A stretch of DNA of 64,000 nucleotides from Methylophilus sp. Leaf416 (GTDB taxonomy: Bacteria; Pseudomonadota; Gammaproteobacteria; Burkholderiales; Methylophilaceae): positions 310,001-374,000 of the forward strand of contig NZ_LMQS01000002.1 of assembly GCF_001424665.1 (NCBI RefSeq), written 5' to 3'. The position numbers and the translations under genes are program-made. A model generated the notes under the pieces. The model did no database searches. It saw nothing but the letters and a program-made list of their open reading frames with translations, and had not been told where the DNA came from. This document shows, piece by piece, positions 36,775-45,424 of the stretch; positions within the stretch are counted from its first letter, which is position 1; each line of letters begins with the position of its first letter.

Positions 36775-36801
36775 TTGTAAGATATGTTACAAAATTGTAA
36801 C
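36775..36801. promoter_or_regulatory. TTGTAA/GTTACA inverted-repeat cluster upstream of the TPR-oxygenase gene
   Basis: TTGTAA (36775-36780), GTTACAA (36786-36792) and TTGTAAC (36795-36801) give overlapping inverted repeats, including a 7-2-7 palindrome. The half-site equals that of the direct repeats near xoxF and fdsG, but the arrangement is inverted. It lies 21 bases before the start codon. Confidence 0.45.
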
Positions 36802-36821
36802 TATTTTAGGAATTTTGCATA

Positions 36822-38327
36822 ATGGCACTTTCGCTTCCTCAGGAAATAAATGCGCTGATACAACAGCTGAATGCCAGCCAGTTTGCCCAAGTAGCAAATC
36901 GCGCCAGGCAGTTGGCTGCACAATATCCACGTGAGTTTGTATTGCACCATCTGCTCGCATTGGCATTGGATCAGAGCCAGCAATATGCAGAGGCTAAACA
37001 GGCATATGCGCACGCGCTCAAACTGCAGCCCAATCACGTCGAGCTTTGGTTTAACTATGCCATTGTCTTAACCCAGCTTGATCAACCGACAGACGCAGAA
37101 CAAGCCTATCGCAAAGCCATTTCGCTCAACCCATCTTTTTTTGAGGCGCACGGCAATCTGGGCACCTTGTTACAGAAGCAAGGTCGCCTCGATGAAGCGA
37201 TTAGCTGTTATCAAGCCGGCTTGCGTATTCAACCACAGGATGCGCGCGGACATTTCAACCTGGCAACCGCTCAGCGTGACAAGGGCCAGTTAAAAGAAGC
37301 GGTAGGCAGTTACGAGCGTGCTATTGCGCTATTCCCCAATTACACGGATGCCTACAACAATCTCGGGGAAACCTGGCGTGACCAAGGCGACATGGGCAAG
37401 GCGGTGCAATATTACCAACAAGCCCTGCAGCGCAATCCTGACCATGCCGGCGCCAATTACAATATGGGTGAATTTCTTTATCTGGCCAAGCGTTTTGAGG
37501 AAGCGATTCCTTACTTTGAGCACTCCCGCCTCGATGACTGGCAATCCCGTGTGATGTATTGCCTGTACCGGGCAGAGAGATTTGATGCATTTAAACAGTT
37601 GCGTGATGAAGTCATTCAGCAAGGGCCACACACTGCCCCATTTATTGCTACTTTGTCCACGCACTACAGCATTAATCATGGGGAGGCAGACCCTTACCAG
37701 TTTTGTCCTAACGGGTTTGAATTTGTCTATCACCGTTCAATTCCTGAACTGGCGCCTGGCAGCCCGTTGCTGGCAGAACTGCTGGACAATATTGCACAGA
37801 CTGATATCGCCGAACGCAAACAAGCTCGTTTAACCAATGGCAAGCAATCAGCGGGCAATCTTTTCAAACGCCCGGAACCGGCCTTTCGGACTTTAGGTGA
37901 TCTGGTTAAACGCGAATTTAGTCACTATCAGCAACAATTTCAAAAAGCTGACTGCGCCCTCATCACGCATTTCCCCGAGACACTGGAATTTACCAGTTCG
38001 TGGTATGTCAGCATGCAAAAAGGCGGTCACCTGGATGCGCATATCCACGAAATTGGCTGGATCAGTGGCGCAGTTTACCTTGCGATGCCCGAAACAGACG
38101 ATCCCAAAGAAGGCGCTTTTGAATATGGCACGCATGGGGATGGTTACCCGAAACTACACGACAATTTCCCGACCAATTTCATCAAGCCCAGGGTGGGCGA
38201 TATTGTGCTGTTTCCTTCTTCCCTGTTTCACAGGACCATTCCATTCAATGCAGACGCACAGCGCATCTGCGTAGCCTTTGACCTAAAACCCGCAACAGTT
38301 TTGCAAACCGCCCGCAGTCAATACTGA
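36822..38327 (+). CDS. TPR protein with C-terminal 2OG-Fe(II) oxygenase-like domain
   Basis: A 501-residue soluble protein. The N-terminal half (about 30-260) holds six or seven tetratricopeptide repeats, for example NPSFFEAHGNLGTLLQKQGR and FPNYTDAYNNLGETWRDQG. The C-terminal part (about 370-495) looks like the putative 2OG-Fe(II) oxygenase family. The HIHEIGWISGAVYL block near 405 supplies likely iron-ligand His. GDIVLFPSSLFHRTIPF supplies the distal His, and QRICVAF the Arg for 2-oxoglutarate. TPR-hydroxylase fusions may modify a partner protein, but no substrate is known. It stands alone with a palindromic upstream region. Confidence 0.85.
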   Translation: MALSLPQEINALIQQLNASQFAQVANRARQLAAQYPREFVLHHLLALALDQSQQYAEAKQAYAHALKLQPNHVELWFNYAIVLTQLDQPTDAEQAYRKAISLNPSFFEAHGNLGTLLQKQGRLDEAISCYQAGLRIQPQDARGHFNLATAQRDKGQLKEAVGSYERAIALFPNYTDAYNNLGETWRDQGDMGKAVQYYQQALQRNPDHAGANYNMGEFLYLAKRFEEAIPYFEHSRLDDWQSRVMYCLYRAERFDAFKQLRDEVIQQGPHTAPFIATLSTHYSINHGEADPYQFCPNGFEFVYHRSIPELAPGSPLLAELLDNIAQTDIAERKQARLTNGKQSAGNLFKRPEPAFRTLGDLVKREFSHYQQQFQKADCALITHFPETLEFTSSWYVSMQKGGHLDAHIHEIGWISGAVYLAMPETDDPKEGAFEYGTHGDGYPKLHDNFPTNFIKPRVGDIVLFPSSLFHRTIPFNADAQRICVAFDLKPATVLQTARSQY

Positions 38328-38544
38328 CTTCGGTATACCTTACATCAGCATCCATTCCCCGGCTTTTAGCCAGTATTCAATAAGTTGCTTATCAAATGCA
38401 TACAGAATTTATCAGTTTTTTGGATTGTAGATTTTGTGCCACAAGGTATGATGTTTCCTATTAAGTGCTGATTGTCTGCATGTTTTCTTAAGTGTATGGT
38501 CAATAGCTCTCGCCGATAACATCATATGGGAGTTCAGCCTGGAA

Positions 38545-39213
38545 ATGAAACCAACCTTTTGCAGGAAGACGCAACCATTGAACCTTGTGATTTCACTGAC
38601 TCCCAGCGTTGAATCCCGCCTCGAAGAATTGGAAGCAAGCAGCCGGGTAAACGTCCGCATTGGCAATTCCCTTGCCCGTCACATCAGTGTTCTTCGCATC
38701 TGGTTACCTTTCACACTAGGCCTTGCAACAGCCAGCGTAAGCTGGGCGGCCTCTGCGCCGCAAGACATGCGCGAAATCACCAGTGAGCTGATTTATAACT
38801 TCGCCCTGCTTAGCCAGACACCCAATCGCACATTGCAGGATGCTTATAATATATGCGCTTTCGAAGAGGATATCGGCTACCTGCAATCAAGCACTTTACA
38901 ATCGCAAAAGTTACAGAACTTGCAGGTCTCTTTGCTCCCGCTTAAAACAATAGCTGACGTTAAACGCTGCAATCTGCTGTATATTCAAGACTTTGTTGTT
39001 CAAAAGCCGCTTGAATTACAACAGTCCATCCAAAAAGACGTGGTGCTGACGGTCGTGCACACTGGAAATAAGTTTGCCGATTATAGCCATGTGGTGATTA
39101 GTGCCCAGGATAAGCGTTACCAGTTTGATTTACGGATACAACCGGCAAAACAGGCGGGAATTATGTTCGATGCACGGCTGTTGAAACTGGCCACTAATAT
39201 TATTAACGATTAA
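38545..39213 (+). CDS. YfiR/DUF4154 family periplasmic protein
   Basis: A 222-residue protein with an unusually long N-terminal tail before the hydrophobic segment (about 50-68), so the real start may be further in. The mature part has the YfiR pattern: AYNICAFEEDIGYL, KRCNLLYIQDF, and KRYQFDLRIQPAKQAGIMFDARLLKLA at the end. YfiR in Pseudomonas binds and represses the cyclase YfiN in the periplasm. The next gene, about 6 bases on, encodes a CHASE8-HAMP-GGDEF-EAL protein, so the pair is a YfiR-YfiN-like module with an added phosphodiesterase domain. No yfiB-like gene follows. Confidence 0.82.
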   Translation: MKPTFCRKTQPLNLVISLTPSVESRLEELEASSRVNVRIGNSLARHISVLRIWLPFTLGLATASVSWAASAPQDMREITSELIYNFALLSQTPNRTLQDAYNICAFEEDIGYLQSSTLQSQKLQNLQVSLLPLKTIADVKRCNLLYIQDFVVQKPLELQQSIQKDVVLTVVHTGNKFADYSHVVISAQDKRYQFDLRIQPAKQAGIMFDARLLKLATNIIND

Positions 39214-39219
39214 TTGTGT

Positions 39220-41295
39220 ATGTTAAGACTGTTCCGTAACCTGAAAATTGCCGAGAAATTACTGCTGACCGAACTGGCAATGACGTTGAGCATGCTGTTG
39301 GTTTTTAGCATATTCGCCTTGGGCAATCATTACCACGACCTCCGCACGCATTTGATTCAAAACATTCTGGTGCAAATGAATGTGGTCGCCACCTCGATTG
39401 GCCCGGCAGTCATGTTTGATGAATTGAGTTCAGCAGCAAAAACGCTTGAACCGCTGTCAGACAACGAGAACATCCGCACCATCGTGGTCCTGAACCAGCA
39501 GCAGCAAACGCTGGAAAGCCTGCATCCGTTGCATGCCCCTATCACTTCAGCCTGGCAATGGTTATATCCTTTTTTTGGCGACATGGAGCTCACTGCACCT
39601 ATTATCGTCAATGAGAAAGCCGTCGGTACGTTACGCGCCATTATCAAGCAAGAGCAGATTGTCGATATGCTGATTGGCTTCGCCTGGTCGAATACCATTG
39701 CCGCGATTGCAGCTGCGCTATTCGGTTATTTCGTCATGTGGCGTTTAAATCGATACATCGTCGGCCCGATTCACAATCTGCAAACCTTCGTTAGTAACAT
39801 TACCCAAAATCATCATTACGAGCAGCGCATCTACACCAACAGCAATGATGAAATTGGCCTGTTGGGCAAAGATATTAACAATATGCTCGAAAGCATTAGC
39901 CAGCGCGATGCGCAATTGCAGAAAGAATTAGACCACCGCAAGGAGATCGAAGAAAAACTGCAGTTTTTGGCGCACTACGATAAAGGTACCCTGCTGCTCA
40001 ATCGCCATGCGTTTGAAGAAATCATCACCAAAAAAATCACCACCCCGATCGATGAGCGCAAACACATTTACCTGCTGCTGCTGGATCTGGACCGTTTCAA
40101 AATCGTCAATGATACTTTTGGCCATAATACAGGCGACAAACTGTTACAACAGGTTGCTCACAGGCTGCGTGGCAATATGTCACAGGAGGATGCCATTTTC
40201 AGGCTGGGCGGTGACGAGTTTGCGGTGATTCTTGATGCACCTAAACGCACTACCATAGAACAAGTCTGTAAACGGGTTATCCAGAATATTTCTACGCCCT
40301 TCATTGTCGATGACCACGAAATTCACATAGGCGTGAGTATAGGCGTTGCCACCTTAAGGCCTGGTTTTGACTCTAAAACTGAAGTGATGAAAAATGCTGA
40401 CATAGCGCTCTACCAAGCCAAAGACGCTGGCCGCAATACTTACCGTTTTTACAGCGATGAAGATGAAACCAATACTTCCGAGCTGCGCACACTCCGTGAG
40501 GAACTGCATTTTTCCCTGCAAAACCAGGAACTGGAGCTGTTCTACCAACCCATCATTCATACCCAGCACCTGAAAACCATAGGCTTTGAAGCACTGCTCA
40601 GGTGGCGTCACCCAACCAGGGGCTTGCTGGCACCAGACCAGTTCATCCATTTGGCTGAAGGCTCAGGACTGATCATCAGCATTGGCGCCTGGGTCATTCA
40701 CCAGTCATTAAGGCAGCTGGCAATGTGGCAACAAATGTTCGATAAAGAGCTGTTCATGAACGTCAATATTTCATCCCGCCAGTTGGATGATGACAGTTTG
40801 TCAGGGACTATCCGCCACGCACTGGAGCATTATCATATCGCGCCACGCACCCTTAATCTGGAAATCACCGAATCAATGGTGATGCGTAACATTGAAGCGG
40901 CCAAACATATCCTCTATGCACTCAAGCAATTAGGCATAGGCATTGCCATTGATGACTTTGGTATCGGCCACTCCTCAATGAATTACCTGAAACAGTTGCC
41001 AGTAGATATTCTCAAAATTGACAAACAATTTACCAGCGGCATCCCGCATGACAAAGTGGATATTGCGATTGTAGATGCTCTGGTGGCACTGGCTGTCAGC
41101 CTGAATCTGAAAGTGGTGGCCGAAGGCGTAGAAAGCGCCATCCAGTTTGAATACCTGCAATACAAGCTCTGCCATCACGTACAAGGCTATTTATTTAGTG
41201 CCGCGCTCTCTGCCAGCCAAACCACTGCATTCATGGCTGAGTTTCCAGAAAGTATTCCGGCCAGTTTCCGCAAAGCCGTTCAGCAAGAAACATAA
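39220..41295 (+). CDS. Membrane GGDEF-EAL c-di-GMP enzyme, YfiN-like sensor
   Basis: A protein of 691 residues: a membrane helix (about 20-35), a CHASE8-like periplasmic domain (about 36-145), a second helix and HAMP (about 150-220), GGDEF (about 245-400) and EAL (about 425-685). The cyclase motif RLGGDEFAV is intact, but the inhibitory RxxD five residues before it is missing (SQED). The EAL domain has EALLRWRHP, NISSRQL, LEITES, IDDFGIGHSS, KIDKQF and EGVES, so phosphodiesterase activity is likely. I take the ATG at 39220; a TTG just upstream is possible. The YfiR-like gene before it probably controls it. Confidence 0.93.
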   Translation: MLRLFRNLKIAEKLLLTELAMTLSMLLVFSIFALGNHYHDLRTHLIQNILVQMNVVATSIGPAVMFDELSSAAKTLEPLSDNENIRTIVVLNQQQQTLESLHPLHAPITSAWQWLYPFFGDMELTAPIIVNEKAVGTLRAIIKQEQIVDMLIGFAWSNTIAAIAAALFGYFVMWRLNRYIVGPIHNLQTFVSNITQNHHYEQRIYTNSNDEIGLLGKDINNMLESISQRDAQLQKELDHRKEIEEKLQFLAHYDKGTLLLNRHAFEEIITKKITTPIDERKHIYLLLLDLDRFKIVNDTFGHNTGDKLLQQVAHRLRGNMSQEDAIFRLGGDEFAVILDAPKRTTIEQVCKRVIQNISTPFIVDDHEIHIGVSIGVATLRPGFDSKTEVMKNADIALYQAKDAGRNTYRFYSDEDETNTSELRTLREELHFSLQNQELELFYQPIIHTQHLKTIGFEALLRWRHPTRGLLAPDQFIHLAEGSGLIISIGAWVIHQSLRQLAMWQQMFDKELFMNVNISSRQLDDDSLSGTIRHALEHYHIAPRTLNLEITESMVMRNIEAAKHILYALKQLGIGIAIDDFGIGHSSMNYLKQLPVDILKIDKQFTSGIPHDKVDIAIVDALVALAVSLNLKVVAEGVESAIQFEYLQYKLCHHVQGYLFSAALSASQTTAFMAEFPESIPASFRKAVQQET

Positions 41296-41341
41296 TATCG
41301 TTGTTGAGAATTAAAAATACATACTAGCTTTAGGGGGTTTC

Positions 41342-42595
41342 ATGTCACGCTTTTCATCGCCATTGATGGTTGGCATTTTATTATCGGCTCATCAACTTAC
41401 AAGCCATGCAGCTGGCTTTGCCCTATCCGAACAAAGTGGTAGCGGCATGGGTAATGCTTACGCAGGCGCCGCAGCTGTTGCTGAAGATGCCAGCACTATC
41501 TATTTCAATCCGGCCGGGATGACCTATATTCAGGGCAGTCAGCTAGTCGGTGCCTTGCATACGATTAAAACCTCGGGCGACTTTCACAATCAAGGAAGTT
41601 CAGTCGCTGGCAATGAAGGCGGCGATTTCGGGAGTTGGGCATTTTTACCAAATATTTACTACAAGCTAGATCTTACCGAACAACTGAAATTCGGCATAGG
41701 CATTGGGACTCCATTTGGCTTGAAAACTGAATATGACAGAAACTGGCTTGGACGCTTCCAGGCAGTGAAGTCCGAGCTCAAAACCATCAATATAAACCCG
41801 TCACTGGCCTGGAAAGTAAATGAACAATGGTCGCTTGGCTTCGGTATTTCAGCCATGTGGGCAGAAGCCGAACTGACCAGCTCCGCGAATTTAGGTCTGC
41901 TTGGCACAACCACTGTTAAAAACAAGGGTGATGACTGGGGATTTGGTTACAATCTGGGCGCAATTTACCAGGCCACACCTGACACCCGTTTCGGGGTAGC
42001 TTACCGCTCTAAAGTGGAACAGCATTTAAAAGGTGATGTACGTTCTCCATTTACCCAGGCGAACGGCGTTCCGGGATCTACATTGAATACAGATATCTCC
42101 GCAGACCTCACATTGCCTGAAACATTTTCTTTTAGTGCGTTTAGCCATTTGAACGATAAATGGGAATTGCTGACTGATATCACCTGGACGCGCTGGAGCC
42201 AGTTTAAAGAACTGAAAATCGTGCGTGAAAATGGGAGCAATACCACAGTAGGCCCCGCCATCACCGAACATTGGAACAACGTATTACGCTACTCAGTTGG
42301 CTTGAATTACCTCTACTCTGACACGATTAAACTGCGCACCGGCCTGGCTTATGATGATGAAGCGATTGATAATGAGCACCGCACCGCACGCATTCCGGGC
42401 AATGACCGTATCTGGCTTTCTCTAGGCGCAAGCTGGCAATATACTCCCCAGACCAAACTGGATATCGGCTACACACATCTGTTTATCAAAGATGCGCGCA
42501 TTAACGATGATCAGCGTCCCACAAGAGGGTTGATCGCAGGTAAATATGAAGGCAGCGCTGATATCTTAAGCCTGCAATTTGCCTATAATTTCTAG
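41342..42595 (+). CDS. FadL/OmpP1/TodX family outer-membrane transporter
   Basis: A 417-residue outer-membrane barrel with a signal peptide ending at HAAG. ALSEQSGSGMGNAYAGAAAVAEDASTIYFNPAGM is the N-terminal hatch region typical of FadL proteins, which carry hydrophobic molecules across the outer membrane. The C-terminal end in aromatic FAYNF fits outer-membrane assembly. The substrate cannot be told. It lies 46 bases after the GGDEF-EAL gene and ends at a clear terminator. Confidence 0.92.
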   Translation: MSRFSSPLMVGILLSAHQLTSHAAGFALSEQSGSGMGNAYAGAAAVAEDASTIYFNPAGMTYIQGSQLVGALHTIKTSGDFHNQGSSVAGNEGGDFGSWAFLPNIYYKLDLTEQLKFGIGIGTPFGLKTEYDRNWLGRFQAVKSELKTININPSLAWKVNEQWSLGFGISAMWAEAELTSSANLGLLGTTTVKNKGDDWGFGYNLGAIYQATPDTRFGVAYRSKVEQHLKGDVRSPFTQANGVPGSTLNTDISADLTLPETFSFSAFSHLNDKWELLTDITWTRWSQFKELKIVRENGSNTTVGPAITEHWNNVLRYSVGLNYLYSDTIKLRTGLAYDDEAIDNEHRTARIPGNDRIWLSLGASWQYTPQTKLDIGYTHLFIKDARINDDQRPTRGLIAGKYEGSADILSLQFAYNF

Positions 42596-42616
42596 CTGAT
42601 CCACTGCTGTTTACAC

Positions 42617-42650
42617 AAGCCGTGCTTTTGAAAAGCACGGCTTTTTCTTT
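42617..42650 (+). terminator. terminator after the FadL-like gene
   Basis: AAGCCGTGCTTTT, one base, AAAAGCACGGCTT followed by TTTCTTT. Confidence 0.9.
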
Positions 42651-42772
42651 CCCTTGCAGCGCCCACTTCAACTTGTCAGGTTGATGTAAGCCTGCTGTCA
42701 TCTAACATTCACACACAAAACCGAGAATTGCTGCTTTGCAATAACCCGCAACATCGCTCTCAAGGATAATGG

Positions 42773-44245
42773 ATGACCATCAAGCATTTTTTCACATTCG
42801 CATTACTGCCACTTGCCATACACCAGGCATTTGCCGCCGAGGCACTAAGCCCCGCAGACCAGCCTACGACAGTTTCACAAGAATCACCTTCATTCCTGAC
42901 ACGTTTTATGAATGACGATAATCCGTTCAGGATCAATTTTGACCTCGGTGACCACCCCTCTTATTTCCAGGTATATGGCCTGGTAGATATTGGCCTGACC
43001 CATATCAACCATTCTTTACCCGAGAGCTACGAATTAGCGAATAACTTTTATCCTTATGCGGGTGCAAAAAAGACGCCCAGAACCACTTCAAGAACCAACT
43101 GGGTGAATGGTGGCTGGCAAGGCTCACGCCTGGGCTTTAAGGGTGAAGTCGCCAAACTGCAGGCATGGGATCATGACTTTAAATTCATCTATCAATTTGA
43201 AGCCGGTTTTAATACGCTGGATATGAAACTGCACGATGCTGCACAAACATTGGCAGACAACTCCGGTACTAATGCCAACTCCAGCGTCAGCACCAACTCA
43301 TCCATGAACGGTGAACTGTTCACCCGCCAAGCCTGGGCAGGGATAGACGGTGGTTCATTGGGTAAATTGACCTATGGTACCCAATACAACCCGTTCTTCG
43401 AAATTACCGTAACCTATGACCCAAACGGCAAAGCAGACAGTTTTTCACCATTGGGTGAAAGTGGTACCGTTGGCGGTGGCGGTGGTGTCTCAGAAAACTC
43501 GCGTATGAAAAACTCTATCAAATACGCCAACGTGTATGAGTTGGAAGATCATGACAAAATCAATTATGCAGTGATCAACCAGTTCGGAAACTCGGCAGGC
43601 ACCTCGCACGGCAACGGCTTTACCACGCAACTAGGCTACGAAAGCAGTGCGTTCGGCGTCCAGTTTGCCTATGATAAGTTTTTCGACTCGGTAAGGTCCG
43701 GTACAGCAGCGCCTGGTAATCCTTTAGCGAATGACACCATTGCCGTAGCCCTGCTTAACACCGAAGCCGCATTGCTGACCGGCAGATGGTCACCCACCAA
43801 AGACCTGAAAATCATCGGCGGTATGGAGTGGTATCAGTTAAAACCATCATCAACGCCTAGCATCACTTATCACAACCTATATGATCAAACCGTATTTGGC
43901 GGCGTTGCCACCTCCTCATTACGTCCAGGTTTTAAACAGGATAACCATGTGTATTACCTGGGTGCCAATTTTGACTTTGCGCAACGTATGCCTGCACTGG
44001 CCGGCCTGACAAGCTCTATCGGTTTCTATGAAACCAAAGCAGATGCCATTGACGGACCGACGATTTCAACTAACTCGCAGGGCAAAATCGACACCTGGAC
44101 GGCGATGGCTGACTACCGGTTCAACAAACGCATTGATACGTATGTGGCTTACACCACCAACCACTTCTCAGGTGACAAATACCCGAGCGCCACCACCTAC
44201 CGTGATGTCAACAGCGTAGGTGCAGGTCTGCGCCTCAAGTTTTAA
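42773..44245 (+). CDS. General porin-like outer-membrane protein
   Basis: A 490-residue beta-barrel protein with a signal peptide (about 1-21, ending AFA). FQVYGLVDIGLTHINHS, SRLGFKGEVAKL and FTRQAWAGIDGGSLGKLTYGTQYNPF match the betaproteobacterial porin family. It is longer than the usual 350-400 residues, with an N-terminal linker and large loops, including a polar NSGTNANSSVSTNSS stretch. It ends in LRLKF with the terminal Phe of outer-membrane proteins. Solute preference is not known. Confidence 0.87.
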   Translation: MTIKHFFTFALLPLAIHQAFAAEALSPADQPTTVSQESPSFLTRFMNDDNPFRINFDLGDHPSYFQVYGLVDIGLTHINHSLPESYELANNFYPYAGAKKTPRTTSRTNWVNGGWQGSRLGFKGEVAKLQAWDHDFKFIYQFEAGFNTLDMKLHDAAQTLADNSGTNANSSVSTNSSMNGELFTRQAWAGIDGGSLGKLTYGTQYNPFFEITVTYDPNGKADSFSPLGESGTVGGGGGVSENSRMKNSIKYANVYELEDHDKINYAVINQFGNSAGTSHGNGFTTQLGYESSAFGVQFAYDKFFDSVRSGTAAPGNPLANDTIAVALLNTEAALLTGRWSPTKDLKIIGGMEWYQLKPSSTPSITYHNLYDQTVFGGVATSSLRPGFKQDNHVYYLGANFDFAQRMPALAGLTSSIGFYETKADAIDGPTISTNSQGKIDTWTAMADYRFNKRIDTYVAYTTNHFSGDKYPSATTYRDVNSVGAGLRLKF

Positions 44246-44263
44246 AAACGGCGCCAGAAACAA

Positions 44264-44294
44264 AAAGACTCAAGCAACGCTTGAGTCTTTCTTA
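44264..44294. terminator. terminator between porin and PEP-CTERM genes
   Basis: AAAGACTCAAG, a 5-base loop, CTTGAGTCTTT, with A and T tracts on both sides; it can serve both convergent genes. Confidence 0.85.
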
Positions 44295-44314
44295 TGTCCG
44301 TCAGCTGATTGCTA

Positions 44315-45244
44315 TCAGGATTTATTAGAAGCACGCTTGCGCGTGAACATGCCAACCACTGCCAATCCTGCCAATAACATCACATAGGACTCTGGCTCAG
44401 GTACGGGTATAACCGTCAGCCCTGCAACTTCAGTCGCTTTAAACATACCGTTCACATTGACTTGTGTATTGGTGTTCCAGCTTTTGCCAATCACGTTACC
44501 GTTGATTGCAGTGTAGCCACCGGTAATATCTGCCAGCGGCGCAAGTATGCTGCCTGTCGCGCCAGAGCCGGTATTTAATTCAGTTGCCTGATAGAAGTTA
44601 TAAATGACATTGAAACCATATTTGCCAAAATCGGTGCCCGTGCCACCATCAAATTTCAGGCTAGTGCCGGAAATATTCAGGATGATGGTTTGGCCGTTGG
44701 AAAAACCGCTAAAAGTCGTATTGTTTCTGGAGTTAAAAAAGCTGCCATCAATATCAAAAATCTGTGCATCGGTACTATTGCTGGCGGTTAATTGCATGCC
44801 AGAGTAGTCGTAGGTAGCAGACCCGGTATTGGCCAGGCCATTGAGACTGACTGACAGATTTTGCAGGTAGGTGCGCTCATTGGCAAAATTGATAGGGTTG
44901 TTATTAGTATAAGCCCCGGTAAAGCCAAAGCCCGAAGTGCTTGAAGCGCCGGCCGTATCAATATTACCGTTCTTGACGCTGCCACTGTTGAATGTCACAT
45001 TTTTAGCGACGACCAACGCATTGCCAGCAACCGCCTTATTGAGCTCATTTACCGCGTAATTGGAAACATTAAAGTTGCCACCAACGGCTACTGCACCTTC
45101 AACATCGCTATTACTGCTGCTAAAATTTTCAAACACAAACAGGTTAAATTTTCCAGCGACACCCAGGTCCAGAATACTGGCAGATGCGCTCAATGCCTGT
45201 ATTGACATTGCGGTAATGATGAAGCTTTTTACGATTAATTTCAT
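44315..45244 (-). CDS. Choice-of-anchor A, PEP-CTERM-sorted exported protein
   Basis: A protein of 309 residues with a signal peptide (about 1-23), a choice-of-anchor A domain (VAGKFNLFVFENFSSSNSDVEGAVAVGGNF, and later VIGKSWNTNTQVNVNGMF), and a C-terminal PEP-CTERM signal: VPVPEPESYVMLLAGLAVVG followed by MFTRKRASNKS. Such proteins are handled by exosortase and associated with exopolysaccharide and biofilm. No exosortase gene is in the window. I take the ATG at 45244; a TTG four codons upstream is in frame. Confidence 0.9.
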   Translation of the reverse strand: MKLIVKSFIITAMSIQALSASASILDLGVAGKFNLFVFENFSSSNSDVEGAVAVGGNFNVSNYAVNELNKAVAGNALVVAKNVTFNSGSVKNGNIDTAGASSTSGFGFTGAYTNNNPINFANERTYLQNLSVSLNGLANTGSATYDYSGMQLTASNSTDAQIFDIDGSFFNSRNNTTFSGFSNGQTIILNISGTSLKFDGGTGTDFGKYGFNVIYNFYQATELNTGSGATGSILAPLADITGGYTAINGNVIGKSWNTNTQVNVNGMFKATEVAGLTVIPVPEPESYVMLLAGLAVVGMFTRKRASNKS

Positions 45245-45424
45245 ATTCTTTTTCAATGGATTTCTTCAAGTGATTGCAAGCAATCCGGCATACTAAAGAA
45301 TCATGAATCATTAAGCATGGGTTTTTAACTTATTTTACGTAGCCATGGTTATCGCAGGCTGTCGCAAGCGCCCAATAACAATTGTCCTGAGTCGCCTTTT
45401 TGAAATTAGGTGGGTTTAATAAGC

